Below, piece after piece: positions 17,751 to 30,500 of a stretch of DNA of 43,510 nucleotides. Made by a program: the position numbers and the translations under genes. The DNA is from an uncultured Lentisphaeria bacterium (GTDB taxonomy: Bacteria > Verrucomicrobiota > Lentisphaeria > Victivallales > UBA1829): contig CASEFP010000164.1 of NCBI GenBank assembly GCA_949287225.1, positions 1-43,510 of the forward strand, written 5' to 3'. Position 1 is the stretch's first letter. The number at the start of each line of letters is the position of its first letter. Below the pieces are notes generated by a model. The model saw only the letters and a list, made by a program, of their open reading frames with translations. It was not told where the DNA came from and ran no database searches.

Positions 17751-19078
17751 CAGTTTTTCTTGAGCATCCTGCGGCTCTTCCGGTAGAGGAAGAACTTTCC
17801 GAAGCGTTCAAACGCGGCCTTTTCGAGTTCCTCGCGATGATCCGGATGCGCGATTTCGATCAGGAGCGCGGCGCGTTCCTGGAGCGATTTCCCGTAAAGA
17901 TCCACGATCCCGTATTCCGTGATGACGTAATGCACCAGATGGCGCGGCGTCGTAATGCCGGCACCCGGCGTCAGGACAGGGACGATCTTGCTTTTTCCCT
18001 TGTTCGTCTGTGAGGAGATCGCGATGATTCCCTTGCCGTTTTTCGAGCGGGAGGCTCCGTAGACGAAGTCGAGCTGACCGCCGATGCCCGAATACATCGA
18101 AGTTCCGAGCGAGTCCGCGGCGATCTGGCCGGTCAGGTCGACCTCCAGTGCGGAGTTGATCGCCACGACATTGTCGTTCCGAGAGATGATGAAGGGGTCG
18201 TTCGTGTAGCCGATGTCCTTCATCAGCACCAGCGGATTGTCGTTGATGAAATCATAGAACTTGCGCGAGCCCATCATGAAGCTGGTGACCAGTTTCCCCG
18301 TGTCGATCTGCTTGCGCTCTCCGTTGATGATTCCGTTTTCAACCAGCGGCATTACATTGTCCGAGAACATTTCCGTGTGGATGCCGAGATCCCTGTGTCC
18401 GCCGAGCTGGGAGAGAATTGCGTTCGGGATCGAGCCGATTCCCATCTGGAGGCAGGCTCCGTCGTCGATGAGTTCCGCGCAGTTCCGTCCGATCGTGATG
18501 TCGAGCGGTCCGGACGGCGGATACAGCACCTCCGGCAGCGGATGTGTTGCAATCACTGCGTAGTCGATCTTGCTGTAAGGGATCAGCGCGTCGCCGAGCG
18601 TGCGCGGCGAGGAGCTGTCGATGATCGCAATGACTTTTTTGGCGGTCATCACGGCCGAGAGCGTGATGTCCACAGAGACGCCCAGCGAGACGTATCCGTG
18701 CCGGTCCGGCGGCGTCACCTTGATCATCGCCACATCGCATTTGAGCCTGCCCGTGCGGAAGAGGTTCTGTGTGTCGCTCAATCCGACCGGCAGATAGTCG
18801 GCAAATCCCGCGTGAACCGCTCTGCGGTTGTTCTCTCCTACGAAAAAAAGGTCGTTGACGAAAATCCCCGCATACTTTTCCTCCATATAGGGGGCGGGCC
18901 CGAAGGTCATCAGCTGAAGAATGCGGACATTTTCAAATTCATGCCGGTCGGCGCGGCGGCAGAGGGCGTCCAGAAGCGTCTCCGGCGTGTTGGCGAATCC
19001 GCTCAGATAGATCAGATCGCCGGACTTCACCACGCTTACCGCCTCGTCCGCGGTTACTGTTTTCGGTACTTTTCTCAT
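17750..19078 (-). CDS. acetyl-CoA hydrolase/CoA-transferase family protein
   Basis: This 442-residue protein belongs to the class I CoA-transferase group that includes 4-hydroxybutyrate and butyryl-CoA:acetate CoA-transferases. The N-terminal half has KSGDLIYLSGFANTPETLL and the C-terminal half has the catalytic glutamate in IHTEMFSDN (Glu236) with the GxGG-like SGIGGQLDFVYGA and TPRHLVHYVITEYG blocks. It swaps CoA between short-chain acids in the cytoplasm, giving acetate, propionate or butyrate as end products. GAGGGTGATCC precedes the ATG, which lies 21 bases after the GH2 stop, so the two form an operon. The link of a fermentation-end enzyme to one beta-galactosidase is unusual. The acid pair used cannot be told. 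Confidence 0.85.
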   Translation of the reverse strand: MRKVPKTVTADEAVSVVKSGDLIYLSGFANTPETLLDALCRRADRHEFENVRILQLMTFGPAPYMEEKYAGIFVNDLFFVGENNRRAVHAGFADYLPVGLSDTQNLFRTGRLKCDVAMIKVTPPDRHGYVSLGVSVDITLSAVMTAKKVIAIIDSSSPRTLGDALIPYSKIDYAVIATHPLPEVLYPPSGPLDITIGRNCAELIDDGACLQMGIGSIPNAILSQLGGHRDLGIHTEMFSDNVMPLVENGIINGERKQIDTGKLVTSFMMGSRKFYDFINDNPLVLMKDIGYTNDPFIISRNDNVVAINSALEVDLTGQIAADSLGTSMYSGIGGQLDFVYGASRSKNGKGIIAISSQTNKGKSKIVPVLTPGAGITTPRHLVHYVITEYGIVDLYGKSLQERAALLIEIAHPDHREELEKAAFERFGKFFLYRKSRRMLKKN

Positions 19079-19099
19079 GGATCACCCTCAATTCCGCAT

Positions 19100-22192
<3,093 letters not shown>

Positions 22193-22547
22193 TCAACCCA
22201 TCCTTCCGGTTTTGTTGTGTTACAGACAGTCCCGGTAAAGATATTCCCTTTCCGGGTAAATTACAAATGAATTCGGTTTTATTTTGAACAAAAAGCAGGG
22301 AAGAATGCTTCCTCCGTGGTGGCATATGCGGGATTAGATGATTCTGTTTTTTTACAGGAGACACTTTTCTCCTGGTGAATCATTTGACAATCAATCCAGC
22401 AGTATAATCATAAAGTGTTCACCGTTCCCGGTAAGCATTACAGGTGGATTTTTCCGGTATGTCTGAAATGCCCGCGAAGGTGCGAACGAGACATTCATAC
22501 TGTATATACGGATTTCCCGGTAAACAATCCATTCATTCCAGCATAAG

Positions 22548-22590
22548 AAAATAAAGGGGCGGAGATTCTTGTTTTCGGAATCTCCGCCCC
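22548..22590 (-). terminator. strong rho-independent terminator of the GH4 gene
   Basis: On the minus strand GGGGCGGAGATTC pairs perfectly with GAATCTCCGCCCC (22556-22568 with 22578-22590), a 13-bp stem with a nine-base loop, then TTTATTTT. It lies about 27 bases after the GH4 stop at 22617, so GH4 and the GH2 gene are separate transcripts. Confidence 0.85.
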
Positions 22591-22616
22591 CGTGCCGCTT
22601 CGCGCGCAAGATCAGA

Positions 22617-23972
22617 TCAGTGATACTTCGGGAGCATGTCGCCATGCGCCTCGATCAGATCGTCGCACAGTGCCACGATGTCGTCGATGTTCAGTTCCGC
22701 GCTGGTGTGCGGGTCGAGCATCGCCGCATGGTAGATGTGTTCGCGCTTGAGTGTAAGCGCCGCTTCGATGGTCAGAAGCTGGACATTGATGTTGGTCATG
22801 TTCATTGCCGCGCACTGCGGGGGCAGGGCGCCGACGTAGGTGCCTTGAACGCCGTTGGCGTCAACCAGGCAGGGAACCTCGACCACCGCGTTGGCAGGCA
22901 GGTTCGGGATGAACCCGTTGTTCAGGACGTTGCCGCCGATCTGATAGGGTGTATTCGTCACGATCGCGTTCATGATGCCCGAGCCGTATTCGCGTGAGAG
23001 CTTGTGATCCAGCTTCGGATTTCCGCAGATGTCCTTGTACTGCTTCTTCCAGTTTTTGATCTGGTTGACGCAGCGGCGCGGATATTCGTCCAGCGGAATG
23101 AAGTATTCGTCGATGAGTTCCGGATAGGCGGCCTTGATCCAGTAGGGGGCGTATTCGGCGTTGTGTTCGCTGGATTCCGTCACGTAGTAGCCGAAGCGGT
23201 TCATCATTTCAAGGCGGATCAGATTGCCGTGTTTTTCCTTGCCGCCACGGTATTTCTTCACGATTTTCGGACCGAGCTTGCGCATCTGCGGATAGACATC
23301 CTTCCCGTCCTTCGTGAGTTCAAGCAGCCATGCCATGTGGTTGATTCCGGCGATTTTCGAACGGTAGCCGAGTTCTTCAAAGGGGCCGTCCTTCTTTTCG
23401 TCATACAGATTGAGCGCCTGGAGGAGGGACTGCACGCAGACCTGAACCGAGTGGCAGAGTCCGACTGTTTTGATGGAGGTTCCCCGGAGCATTGCGCCAG
23501 TGAGCATTGCCATCGGGTTGGTGTAGTTGAGGAACCACGCGTTCGGGCAGACTTCCTCCATGTCCTTTGCGAAATCCAGCATGACGGGAATTGTGCGCAG
23601 TGCGCGGAAGATGCCGCCGATGCCGAGGGTGTCCGCGATGGTCTGGCGCAGTCCGTATTTTTTCGGGATTTCGAAGTCGATCACAGTGGAGGGCTCATAG
23701 CCGCCGACCTGAATGGCGTTGACCACGAAATCCGCATCCTTGAGTGCTTTCTTCCGGTTGGCGACGCCCAGATGCGTGGTGATTTTCGCCTTGCCGCCAT
23801 TGATGTTTTTATTGAGCGTCGTGAGCATTTTTTCCGATTCGACGAGACGCTCTTTGTTGATGTCGTACAGGGCGATGTGGGAATCCTTCAGCGCTTCTCT
23901 GCACATGCAGTCGCCGAGCACGTTCTTGGCGAACACCGTGCTGCCGGCGCCCATGAATGTGATCTTGGCCAT
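22617..23972 (-). CDS. GH4 family glycosidase (alpha-galactosidase-like, MelA type)
   Basis: This 451-residue protein is a second GH4 enzyme. It has the NAD-binding start KITFMGAGSTVFAKNVLGD, the NYTNPMAML block, the metal ligand Cys173 in GLCHSVQ and His212 in GINHMAW. The wording FMGAGSTVFAKNVLGDC is very close to MelA-type alpha-galactosidases, closer than the first GH4 protein at 16332. It would split raffinose-, melibiose- or galactomannan-derived alpha-galactosides in the cytoplasm. The start at 23972 is chosen because AGGA lies eight bases before it and the family begins with M-A-K-I; ATGs at 23987 and 24020 are in frame. It ends in a strong terminator, so it is a single-gene unit. The hairpin array lies in its upstream region. 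Confidence 0.88.
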   Translation of the reverse strand: MAKITFMGAGSTVFAKNVLGDCMCREALKDSHIALYDINKERLVESEKMLTTLNKNINGGKAKITTHLGVANRKKALKDADFVVNAIQVGGYEPSTVIDFEIPKKYGLRQTIADTLGIGGIFRALRTIPVMLDFAKDMEEVCPNAWFLNYTNPMAMLTGAMLRGTSIKTVGLCHSVQVCVQSLLQALNLYDEKKDGPFEELGYRSKIAGINHMAWLLELTKDGKDVYPQMRKLGPKIVKKYRGGKEKHGNLIRLEMMNRFGYYVTESSEHNAEYAPYWIKAAYPELIDEYFIPLDEYPRRCVNQIKNWKKQYKDICGNPKLDHKLSREYGSGIMNAIVTNTPYQIGGNVLNNGFIPNLPANAVVEVPCLVDANGVQGTYVGALPPQCAAMNMTNINVQLLTIEAALTLKREHIYHAAMLDPHTSAELNIDDIVALCDDLIEAHGDMLPKYH

Positions 23973-24118
23973 TTTGTTGTTCCTCATTTGTTTTTGTGGG
24001 TGGATATTGCCTTGATACAAAAAATATACGATGGAAAAAAGAAAAAGAAAGCCTTGTTTTCAGGAAAGTATAAAATTTATGTGCGAATCATGGTAAAAAT
24101 GTGCTGTGTGCTGAAAGT

Positions 24119-24290
24119 GAGACGGAAGAATGCGCGAGCATTCTTCTCGGGGTCAAGGGTCGTTGACCCTTGCGCGATCCAGCTGCGCAAGCTGGTCGTG
24201 CGGAGCACGAAATCCCCGCCCGGAGCGGTTCAGACCGCTCAGTGACGAGAACTTTTTCATAGAAAAAGTTCGAGAGCTCCGGGCGTATCC
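24119..24290 (+). repeat. hairpin array, left copy
   Basis: This stretch is made almost wholly of short, nearly adjoining stem-loops: GAAGAATGC with loop GCGA (24125-24146), CAAGGGTC with loop GTT (24154-24172), CCAGCT with loop GCGCA (24179-24195), TCGTGC with loop GGA (24196-24210), GAGCGGT with loop TCAG (24223-24240), and a 10-bp stem GAACTTTTTC with loop ATA (24249-24271). The third and fourth touch without a gap. A second, diverged copy lies in the opposite orientation at 24361-24540. It is upstream of the GH4 gene and downstream of the MATE gene, both minus strand. It encodes no protein that I can support. Confidence 0.85.
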
Positions 24291-24293
24291 ATT

Positions 24294-24327
24294 GAGACGG
24301 AAAAATGTGAGAACATTTTTTCGTCTC
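24294..24327. repeat. 15-bp hairpin in the centre of the inverted array
   Basis: GAGACGGAAAAATGT (24294-24308) pairs with the complementary arm at 24313-24327 around a GAGA loop, with one wobble pair. It is a longer version of the first hairpin of each copy, which also follows GAGACGG or GAAACGG. A T-run after it makes it terminator-like on the plus strand, but no plus-strand gene leads into it. Confidence 0.75.
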
Positions 24328-24360
24328 TTTAATACTCATTCATCACGAGAGCTCCGGACA

Positions 24361-24580
24361 ATTCCCCGAGGTCATGCGCTGTGCCGGCGGCTCTCGAAGA
24401 AGCGCTTCTCGTCCTTGAGCGGGTGGAACCGCCGCCGGAGGAGATTTCGCACTCCGTGCGACCAGCGTTTCGCCGCTGGAGCACGACAAGGGTCAAATGA
24501 CCCTTGACCCCGAGAAAAATGCGTTGCATTTTTCCGTTTCCGGTCAGTCGCCTGTCCGAATGCGTTGCATTTTTCCGTTT
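24361..24580 (-). repeat. hairpin array, right (inverted) copy plus a 22-base direct repeat
   Basis: Read on the minus strand, this copy has the same order of stems as the left copy but with changed bases: AAAAATGC (24515-24533), CAAGGGTC (24487-24506), CCAGCG (24462-24479), TCGCAC with the same GGA loop (24447-24461), an imperfect GGCGGT-type stem (about 24416-24434) and GAAGCGCTTC (24399-24408). The connecting words TCGGGGTCAAGG, GAAATC, GACGAGAA and CGAGAG are shared. Bases 24518-24539 are repeated exactly at 24559-24580, reaching into the stop codon of the MATE gene. Confidence 0.85.
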
Positions 24581-26009
24581 ACTCTTCCGCGGTCTCGTTT
24601 TCCGCTTCGCTTTCCAGAAGCGTTTCGGAAAGGGATTTGATCAGTGAACGGTCGGGCTGGCCGTCCTCCGGCAGGCGCATCGTCATCCTCCTCGCACAGA
24701 ACAAGCCGATGCTTCCGGCAATCACGTCCGCGCCGAGGCGCGCAAAAAAGACCCCGTTGAGCGAATGAAAAAGCAGTGCCAGTAACGTGAAGGGAATCAT
24801 CAGTCCCGCAATCCGCAGCGCATTCAGCCACGCGGCAATCCCCGTCCGTCCGCATCCCGTGAAGAAAAAGGTCGAATACCTGTGAATCTCAATCATGCCG
24901 AACCCGTAAGGAATGATCCGCAGATAGGCGATCATGATCGGCAGCACTTTCGGGTCCGTGGAGAAGAATCCCACCATTTTCGGAGCAAGCACAACAAAAA
25001 TGAGCGCCATTCCGAGCAGATAGTAAAAGGCGAAACGCATCGCGAACCGGCGGCACTGGTTGATCCGGGAGTAAAGGCGCGCGCCGTAATTCTGCCCGAC
25101 CATCGGCATCAATGCCGTGCCCAGCGCCATCGGGAAGAAGAATGCCAGCACTTCAAGCCGTCCCGCCGCCGCCGAAGCCGCGACCGCCTCGTCGCCGAAC
25201 TGGGAAAGCACCCACGTCACCACGCCGTTTCCGATCGGCATCAGCAGCATGCCCAGCATCGAGGGAATTGCAAAACGCGTGATCATGATCCAGGTGTTTT
25301 TCAGGAAGCGCCACTGGAGCGCGACGAATACCAGGAAGGCATAGCGGAAATGGAGGATCAGCATCATCACCACCGCTGCGAACGCCTGCGAAAGAACCGT
25401 CGCCCACGCCGCGCCCGCAATTCCCATCGCCGGAATGCCCGCGAATCCGAAAATGAAAATCGGGTCCATGACGACGTTCAGAAGCATCCCGGAGACCATC
25501 ATGCCGCTTGCGATTTTCGTGGCGCCAGCCGCCATCAGAACGTCGTTGCAGCTCATCGTGAGAGCGGCGGTGCAGACACCCCAGTACCAGATCGTCATGT
25601 AGCTGCGGATGTAGGGCATGACATTGTCCTGCGCACCGAAGAGCCGGAAGGTCTCCTCGATGAAATACGCGCCGAGCAGTCCGCAGATCAGCGAAAGGAT
25701 CAGTGTCAGAAGCAGTCCGGATGTGACCAGTTTCGCCGCCTTGCCGTGCTTCGCGCCGCCGAGCGCCTGCGACGCGGTCGCCATGATGCCGGTCGCCAGT
25801 CCGCGGAAGATGCACCCGATGATCATGATCACAGGGAAGGTGTAACCCATTGCCGCGAGCGCGTCGGTGTTGTGAAGCTGTCCGACAAAGTAGGTGTCCG
25901 CGATATTGTATCCCGAGATCGCGAGCGTTCCGGGAAGCATCGAGATTGCCGTTGAAATCATTGTGCGCCCGATCGGCGCGGTCGTAAAGGAGGCGTTTTC
26001 TTTTCTCAT
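24579..26009 (-). CDS. MATE-family efflux transporter
   Basis: This 476-residue membrane protein has about twelve hydrophobic segments and the MATE pattern: SMLPGTLAISGYNIADTYFV near the N terminus, then GLATGIMATASQALGGAKHG, and the half-repeat VAASAAAGRLEVLAFFFPMA with MALGTALMPMVGQNYGARLY in the second half. Such proteins export drugs or metabolites against Na+ or H+ flow at the cytoplasmic membrane. The start at 26009 overlaps the MarR stop by four bases (ATGA), so translation is coupled. The last residues (ESEAENETAEE) are a charged tail, and the stop codon lies in the last bases of a repeat. Substrate unknown; MarR control suggests a stress or toxin response. Confidence 0.92.
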   Translation of the reverse strand: MRKENASFTTAPIGRTMISTAISMLPGTLAISGYNIADTYFVGQLHNTDALAAMGYTFPVIMIIGCIFRGLATGIMATASQALGGAKHGKAAKLVTSGLLLTLILSLICGLLGAYFIEETFRLFGAQDNVMPYIRSYMTIWYWGVCTAALTMSCNDVLMAAGATKIASGMMVSGMLLNVVMDPIFIFGFAGIPAMGIAGAAWATVLSQAFAAVVMMLILHFRYAFLVFVALQWRFLKNTWIMITRFAIPSMLGMLLMPIGNGVVTWVLSQFGDEAVAASAAAGRLEVLAFFFPMALGTALMPMVGQNYGARLYSRINQCRRFAMRFAFYYLLGMALIFVVLAPKMVGFFSTDPKVLPIMIAYLRIIPYGFGMIEIHRYSTFFFTGCGRTGIAAWLNALRIAGLMIPFTLLALLFHSLNGVFFARLGADVIAGSIGLFCARRMTMRLPEDGQPDRSLIKSLSETLLESEAENETAEE

Positions 26010-26464
26010 TTCAGATCGTACTTCTTTAATTTTTCCACAATCAGCGCGGCGACATCGGCGATTTCTCCGATCTCCGCTTCGGAACACTCTTTTGCAAAAA
26101 TGCCCGTGACGAGACTCCGGAAGCGGCGGTCGATGTTTTCCAGATGTGTTTTGACTGTCGGCAGCACCCCGATCAGGATTTCCCGGCGATTGTCGGGATT
26201 TTCAATCCGGCTCAGGAGACCGAACCGGACCATTTTGTCCACCGCCGCGGAAACCGCCGACTTCGATAATCCCGTATGACGCATGACCGTCTGCAGCGAG
26301 CAGGGGCCCAGTTTCTCGATTGTGACCAGATGCGAAAGCTGGCGCAGACTCAGCTGCGCGATCACGTCGTCGCTCTGGTTGTCGTTCCAGTATTCCGCGA
26401 TCGCTCTGCGGCGCAGAATTTCGATATCGCGGTGCATCTCGAAGAATACATTCATCGCTTCCAT
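26006..26464 (-). CDS. MarR-family transcriptional regulator
   Basis: This 152-residue protein has the winged-helix core of MarR regulators: LSLRQLSHLVTIEKLGPCSL, then the recognition helix RHTGLSKSAVSAAVDKMVR and the wing RIENPDNRREILIGVLP. The length is typical. MarR proteins bind palindromes as dimers and let go when a small aromatic or oxidant binds. Upstream lies a perfect palindrome between -10 and the start codon, and the MATE gene follows with a four-base overlap; the unit is therefore a self-controlled exporter operon. AraC lies beyond in the same orientation. Confidence 0.92.
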   Translation of the reverse strand: MEAMNVFFEMHRDIEILRRRAIAEYWNDNQSDDVIAQLSLRQLSHLVTIEKLGPCSLQTVMRHTGLSKSAVSAAVDKMVRFGLLSRIENPDNRREILIGVLPTVKTHLENIDRRFRSLVTGIFAKECSEAEIGEIADVAALIVEKLKKYDLK

Positions 26465-26479
26465 TATCTTTTCATCCTG

Positions 26480-26498
26480 TTTTGGAACTGTTCCAAAA
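26480..26498. promoter_or_regulatory. palindromic operator for the MarR protein
   Basis: TTTTGGAAC-T-GTTCCAAAA is a perfect inverted repeat with nine-base arms. It lies just downstream of the promoter at 26503-26531 and 15 bases before the MarR start codon, where a bound dimer would block transcription. Confidence 0.7.
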
Positions 26499-26502
26499 TG
26501 GA

Positions 26503-26531
26503 ACTATACACCGGAAAAATCTTTTTTTCAA
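26503..26531 (-). promoter_or_regulatory. promoter of the marR-MATE operon
   Basis: On the minus strand TTGAAA (26526-26531) and TATAGT (26503-26508) are 17 bases apart, followed by the palindrome at 26480-26498. Confidence 0.65.
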
Positions 26532-26579
26532 GCGGGGAAGGAGAAAAAATCGGGAAAGAAAGTTCCGGATTCGAAGAGG

Positions 26580-27470
26580 TCAGCCTTTGCGTCCCTCGCG
26601 ATAGAAGAGGGGCGAGACACCGATGTAGCGCTTGAACTGGGCAGAGAACTCATAGGCGGAAGAGTAGCCGAGTGTGTCGGCGATCTCCGCAATCGTGCGC
26701 TGCCTGTCCTGAAGGAGCGCCGAGGCGGCGTCCAGCTTCCGCCTGACCCGGTAGCGCCATGGGGAGACGCCGATGCGCGCTTTGAAGACTTTACGGAAGT
26801 GCTCATATCCCCAGCCGTGTCTTGCACAGAAGTCGTGCAGATCGACATCGTGTGTGAAATCGGTGCCGAGCGCATGGCAGGCAAGCTCAATGATATTGTC
26901 TTTTTTTCCGTCCGGATGGACGGCTTCGGCATCCGCCTGGCAGCGCCGCAGGAGTTCCAGCATTGCGACTGCAAATTCCGGCAGACGCTCTTCGGAGGCG
27001 TTGCGCAGTTCATGAATCAGCGTCCAGACGCGTTCCGGAAGCCCGGAGATCTCCTTCAGTTTTCCTGCCGGATTTTCCGTATGGATGATCCGCATCGCCC
27101 GCAGCGACTGATAGAACAACGGGCCGGTTTCCAGATAGGCTTCAATCCATCCGCTCTCCGATTCAATGACATCGGAATGCGGAATGCCCGGCTGGCGCTG
27201 AAAGTAAGAACCGCTTTCCAGCGGATAGTTTTTACCTCGTTCGTCCGTGAAGGTGCCGCGCCCGCGCAGGACGATCACCATGACGTAACGCGGCGCAATA
27301 TAGTCCCGGAAATCCGTGCCGCCCTTTTTGCGGATCATTCCCGCGCCGATTCCTTCGCGTGAGCTGTCGATGCCCATCGAACGGAAAACCGTTGTCCGCT
27401 GCAGTGCGTCAAGCCCGGGGTAGGGGGGATATGGCGCATTATTCCCATTTTGCATATCCGATTCAGCCAT
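26580..27470 (-). CDS. AraC-family transcriptional regulator
   Basis: This 296-residue protein has a cupin-like N-terminal half (RYVMVIVLRGRGTFTDERGK, GSYFQRQPGIPHSDV) and a C-terminal AraC domain with HDVDLHDFCARHGWGYEHF, TIAEIADTLGYSSAYEFSAQ and FKRYIGVSPLFYR. It is divergent from the GH2 gene at 27566, with 95 bases between the starts, and is the likely activator of that gene. The start at 27470 is chosen over the upstream ATG at 27542, which would overlap the GH2 regulatory region, and over the ATG at 27455. The inducer is presumably a beta-galactoside, by context only. Confidence 0.88.
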   Translation of the reverse strand: MAESDMQNGNNAPYPPYPGLDALQRTTVFRSMGIDSSREGIGAGMIRKKGGTDFRDYIAPRYVMVIVLRGRGTFTDERGKNYPLESGSYFQRQPGIPHSDVIESESGWIEAYLETGPLFYQSLRAMRIIHTENPAGKLKEISGLPERVWTLIHELRNASEERLPEFAVAMLELLRRCQADAEAVHPDGKKDNIIELACHALGTDFTHDVDLHDFCARHGWGYEHFRKVFKARIGVSPWRYRVRRKLDAASALLQDRQRTIAEIADTLGYSSAYEFSAQFKRYIGVSPLFYREGRKG

Positions 27471-27565
27471 CCGCGATATTCCGATTTTAAAAAACAGATT
27501 TATATTAAGATGTAATGTAAAGCGGATTTCATTCAAAAGCAAATAGGATATAAGGAGATTCCTTC

Positions 27566-30500
27566 ATGAATTTCAAGCTGGACGAATTGATCTACCAGAG
27601 CCCGGAATGCGTCGGCATGAACCGCGAGCCGAACCGTTCGCCCCTGTTCCACTTCAACACTGAGTCCGCCGCGCGGCGCGCCGGACGCGATCGCGGTCCC
27701 TGGTATCAGAGTCTGAACGGAGACTGGAAATTTGCTTATTACGAAAAACCGCAGGATGTGCCGGAGAATTTTCTTCTTCCCGCTCTTGACGATGCCGCGT
27801 GGAACACCATCGACGTGCCGAGCTGCTGGGATATGCGCGGGTATGACTATCCGCATTATACCAACTCGCAGATGCCGTGGGGAGAGCTGCCGCCCAAAGT
27901 TCCGGCGAAGCGCAATCCGACCGGCGTTTACCGCAGGACGTTCCGCATTCCCGCGAAATGGATCGGGCGGCGGATCCTTCTGCACTTTGACGGCGTGGAG
28001 TCCTGTTTTGTTGCATATGTCAACGGGACTGCCGCCGGAATGAGCAAGGATTCGCGCGGCTCTACGGAATTCGATGTGACGGAACTTGTGCACGCCGGAG
28101 AGAATCAGATCACGGTCCTTGTCATCAAATGGTCGGACGCTTCCTTCATCGAGGATCAGGATCACTGGTGGCATGCCGGAATTGTCCGTTCGGTCTATCT
28201 CTATTCCACAGGAAAAACACATATCTGCGATGTGCATGCGACTGCTACGCTCGACGATACCTTTGAAAACGGATGTTTGAAAGTCACGATGCAGACCGGG
28301 CACGAACTGCCGATCAATCCGGAACATGCGCCGTATCTGACTGTCCGTGTCTACGATCCCGACGGGAAACGGGTATTCGAACGGAAACAGGATTGCGGCA
28401 TCCAGCCGGAATTCCCGTGGGGCTTTTCCGACCGCAGGCGGCTTCATGCCGGATTCACTGCTGAAGTCGGAAAAGTGCAGCCGTGGAGTGCGGAAACACC
28501 GGTGCTTTATACCATGACCGTCACTCTTTACGATGAAAATGGAAAAGAGCTTGAGGCTGTCGCACAGCGGGTCGGATTTCGGACGGTGAAGGTGGAAAAG
28601 CGCCAGCTTCTGATCAACGGGCAGGCGGTTCTGATCCGCGGCGTCAACCGTCACGAACATGACGATCTCAACGGCCGCACCGTCTCCGTGGAACTCGCGC
28701 GGAAAGACCTGATTCTGATGAAGCAGTTCAACATCAACGCGATCCGGACCTGCCACTATCCCGCCGCGCCGGAGTTTTACGACCTGTGCGACGAATACGG
28801 CTTTTACGTGATCGACGAGGCGAATCTGGAGTGCCACGCCTTCTATAACGATCTCACGAACAATCCCGCCTGGATCACTCCGTTCGCCGACCGCGCGATG
28901 CGCATGGTCATGCGGGACAAAAACCATCCCTGCGTCATTCTCTGGTCGCTCGGCAACGAGTCCGGTGTCGGACCGAACCACGCCGCGATGGAGGGCTGGA
29001 TCCGCCATTACGATCCCTCGCGCCCGATCCATTACGAAGGCGCGACACACGGCTGGAAGTTCAATTCCAATGCGCACCTTTCCGACATCATCTGCCCGAT
29101 GTATCCGCATGTGGACAGCATCCGGGCGTGGGCGGAGAAAATCACCGACGATCCGCGCCCGCTGATCATGTGCGAATACACCCATGCCATGGGCAACAGC
29201 AACGGGGGACTCAGGGAATATTTCGACGCGTTTGAAAAATACTCCTGCCTCCAGGGCGGTTTCATCTGGGAGTGGCTGGACCACGGCATCCGGCGGGGCG
29301 AAAAGAACGGCCGGCCCTGCTGGTTCTACGGCGGAGACTTCGGCGAAAAGCCCAGCGACTACAATTTCATCACAGACGGCGTCATCTGGCCTGATCGCAC
29401 GCCGCATCCCGGTCTTTATGAGTTCAGGAAACTCGCGCAGGATGTGAAATTCGAGTCTGTCGATCCGAAGGCGGGGCGCTTCCGCATCGTCAATCTCCGG
29501 TATTTCAAAGACCTTTCCGATCTGTGCATCAACTGGGAGCTCTCGGTCGACGGCAGGAGCGTTCAGAGCGGAACCCTTGGAACGCTGAACATCGCCCCGC
29601 GTCCCTGCCGGGTGGAGAGCGAACGGCTGCAGAATGCCTGGCAGACCACTTGCAGGACCGAGAGAAAAGTGCATTCTCTTGAGGTGCAGCTGGATCTGAA
29701 ACGCCCGGAACTTTCCGAAGGCCAGGAGTGCTTCCTCACATTCCATGCGGTTCTGGAGGAGGCTGCTCCCTGGGCGGATCCCGGCTTCGAGGTCGCCTGG
29801 GAGCAGTTCCGGATGCCGTTTGCCGCGACAAAAAAGAATGCTGTCCGCCTTTCCGCGCCCGCGTCCGCACGCCTTGACTTCAAGGAGAAAAACGCCTTTC
29901 TCTCGCTGGGGAATCAGCCCCTGGTTCTGCGCGCGCCGGAACTCAACATCGCCCGTGCGCCGATCGACAACGACGGACTCAAGATCACCACGCTTCCGCT
30001 GAAACAGGAATTTAAGGCCCTCTACCGCTGGGAGAAGGTGCAGGGCATCTATTCATTCCGCCGGATCAGAAAGTCGCTTGTTTCGGAGAAGAATCACACG
30101 CGGATCACCTCGGTCTGGCGCGGCGGTGTCCTGAAGGACCGGATCGTCCTGACGCAGGATATTTTCACGGAACCATCCGGTGTCATCCGCTTTGAGAACC
30201 GTTTCGAGATTGACGAAGGTCTCAGTGATCTCCCGAGAATCGGCCTCCTCCTGGATCTGCCTGCGGAATATTCCAATGTCGCCTGGTTCGGGCGCGGACC
30301 GCAGGAAAATTACTGCGACCGGAAGGCGGGATATCCGATCGGACTCTATCACTCCACGGTGGACGAGATGCACGTACCCTACATCATGCCGCAGGAGAAC
30401 GGTCAGCGCACGGATGTGAGATTTGCTGCTTTGAGCGACGAGGCGGGGAGGGGAATCCTGATCGCCGCGCCGGACGGCATGGAGTTTTCCGTCAGCCGCT

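Noticed and set aside
22352..22376. Hairpin CAGGAGA/TCTCCTG next to a T-run
   Set aside because: The T-run is on the wrong side of the stem for termination on either strand.
22384..22408. TTGACA and TATAAT on the plus strand
   Set aside because: The spacing is only 13 bases and no plus-strand gene follows.
24119..24580. CRISPR-like or protein-coding reading of the hairpin region
   Set aside because: There are no regular direct repeats with unique spacers, and no frame resembles a protein; the structure is palindromic, not CRISPR-like.
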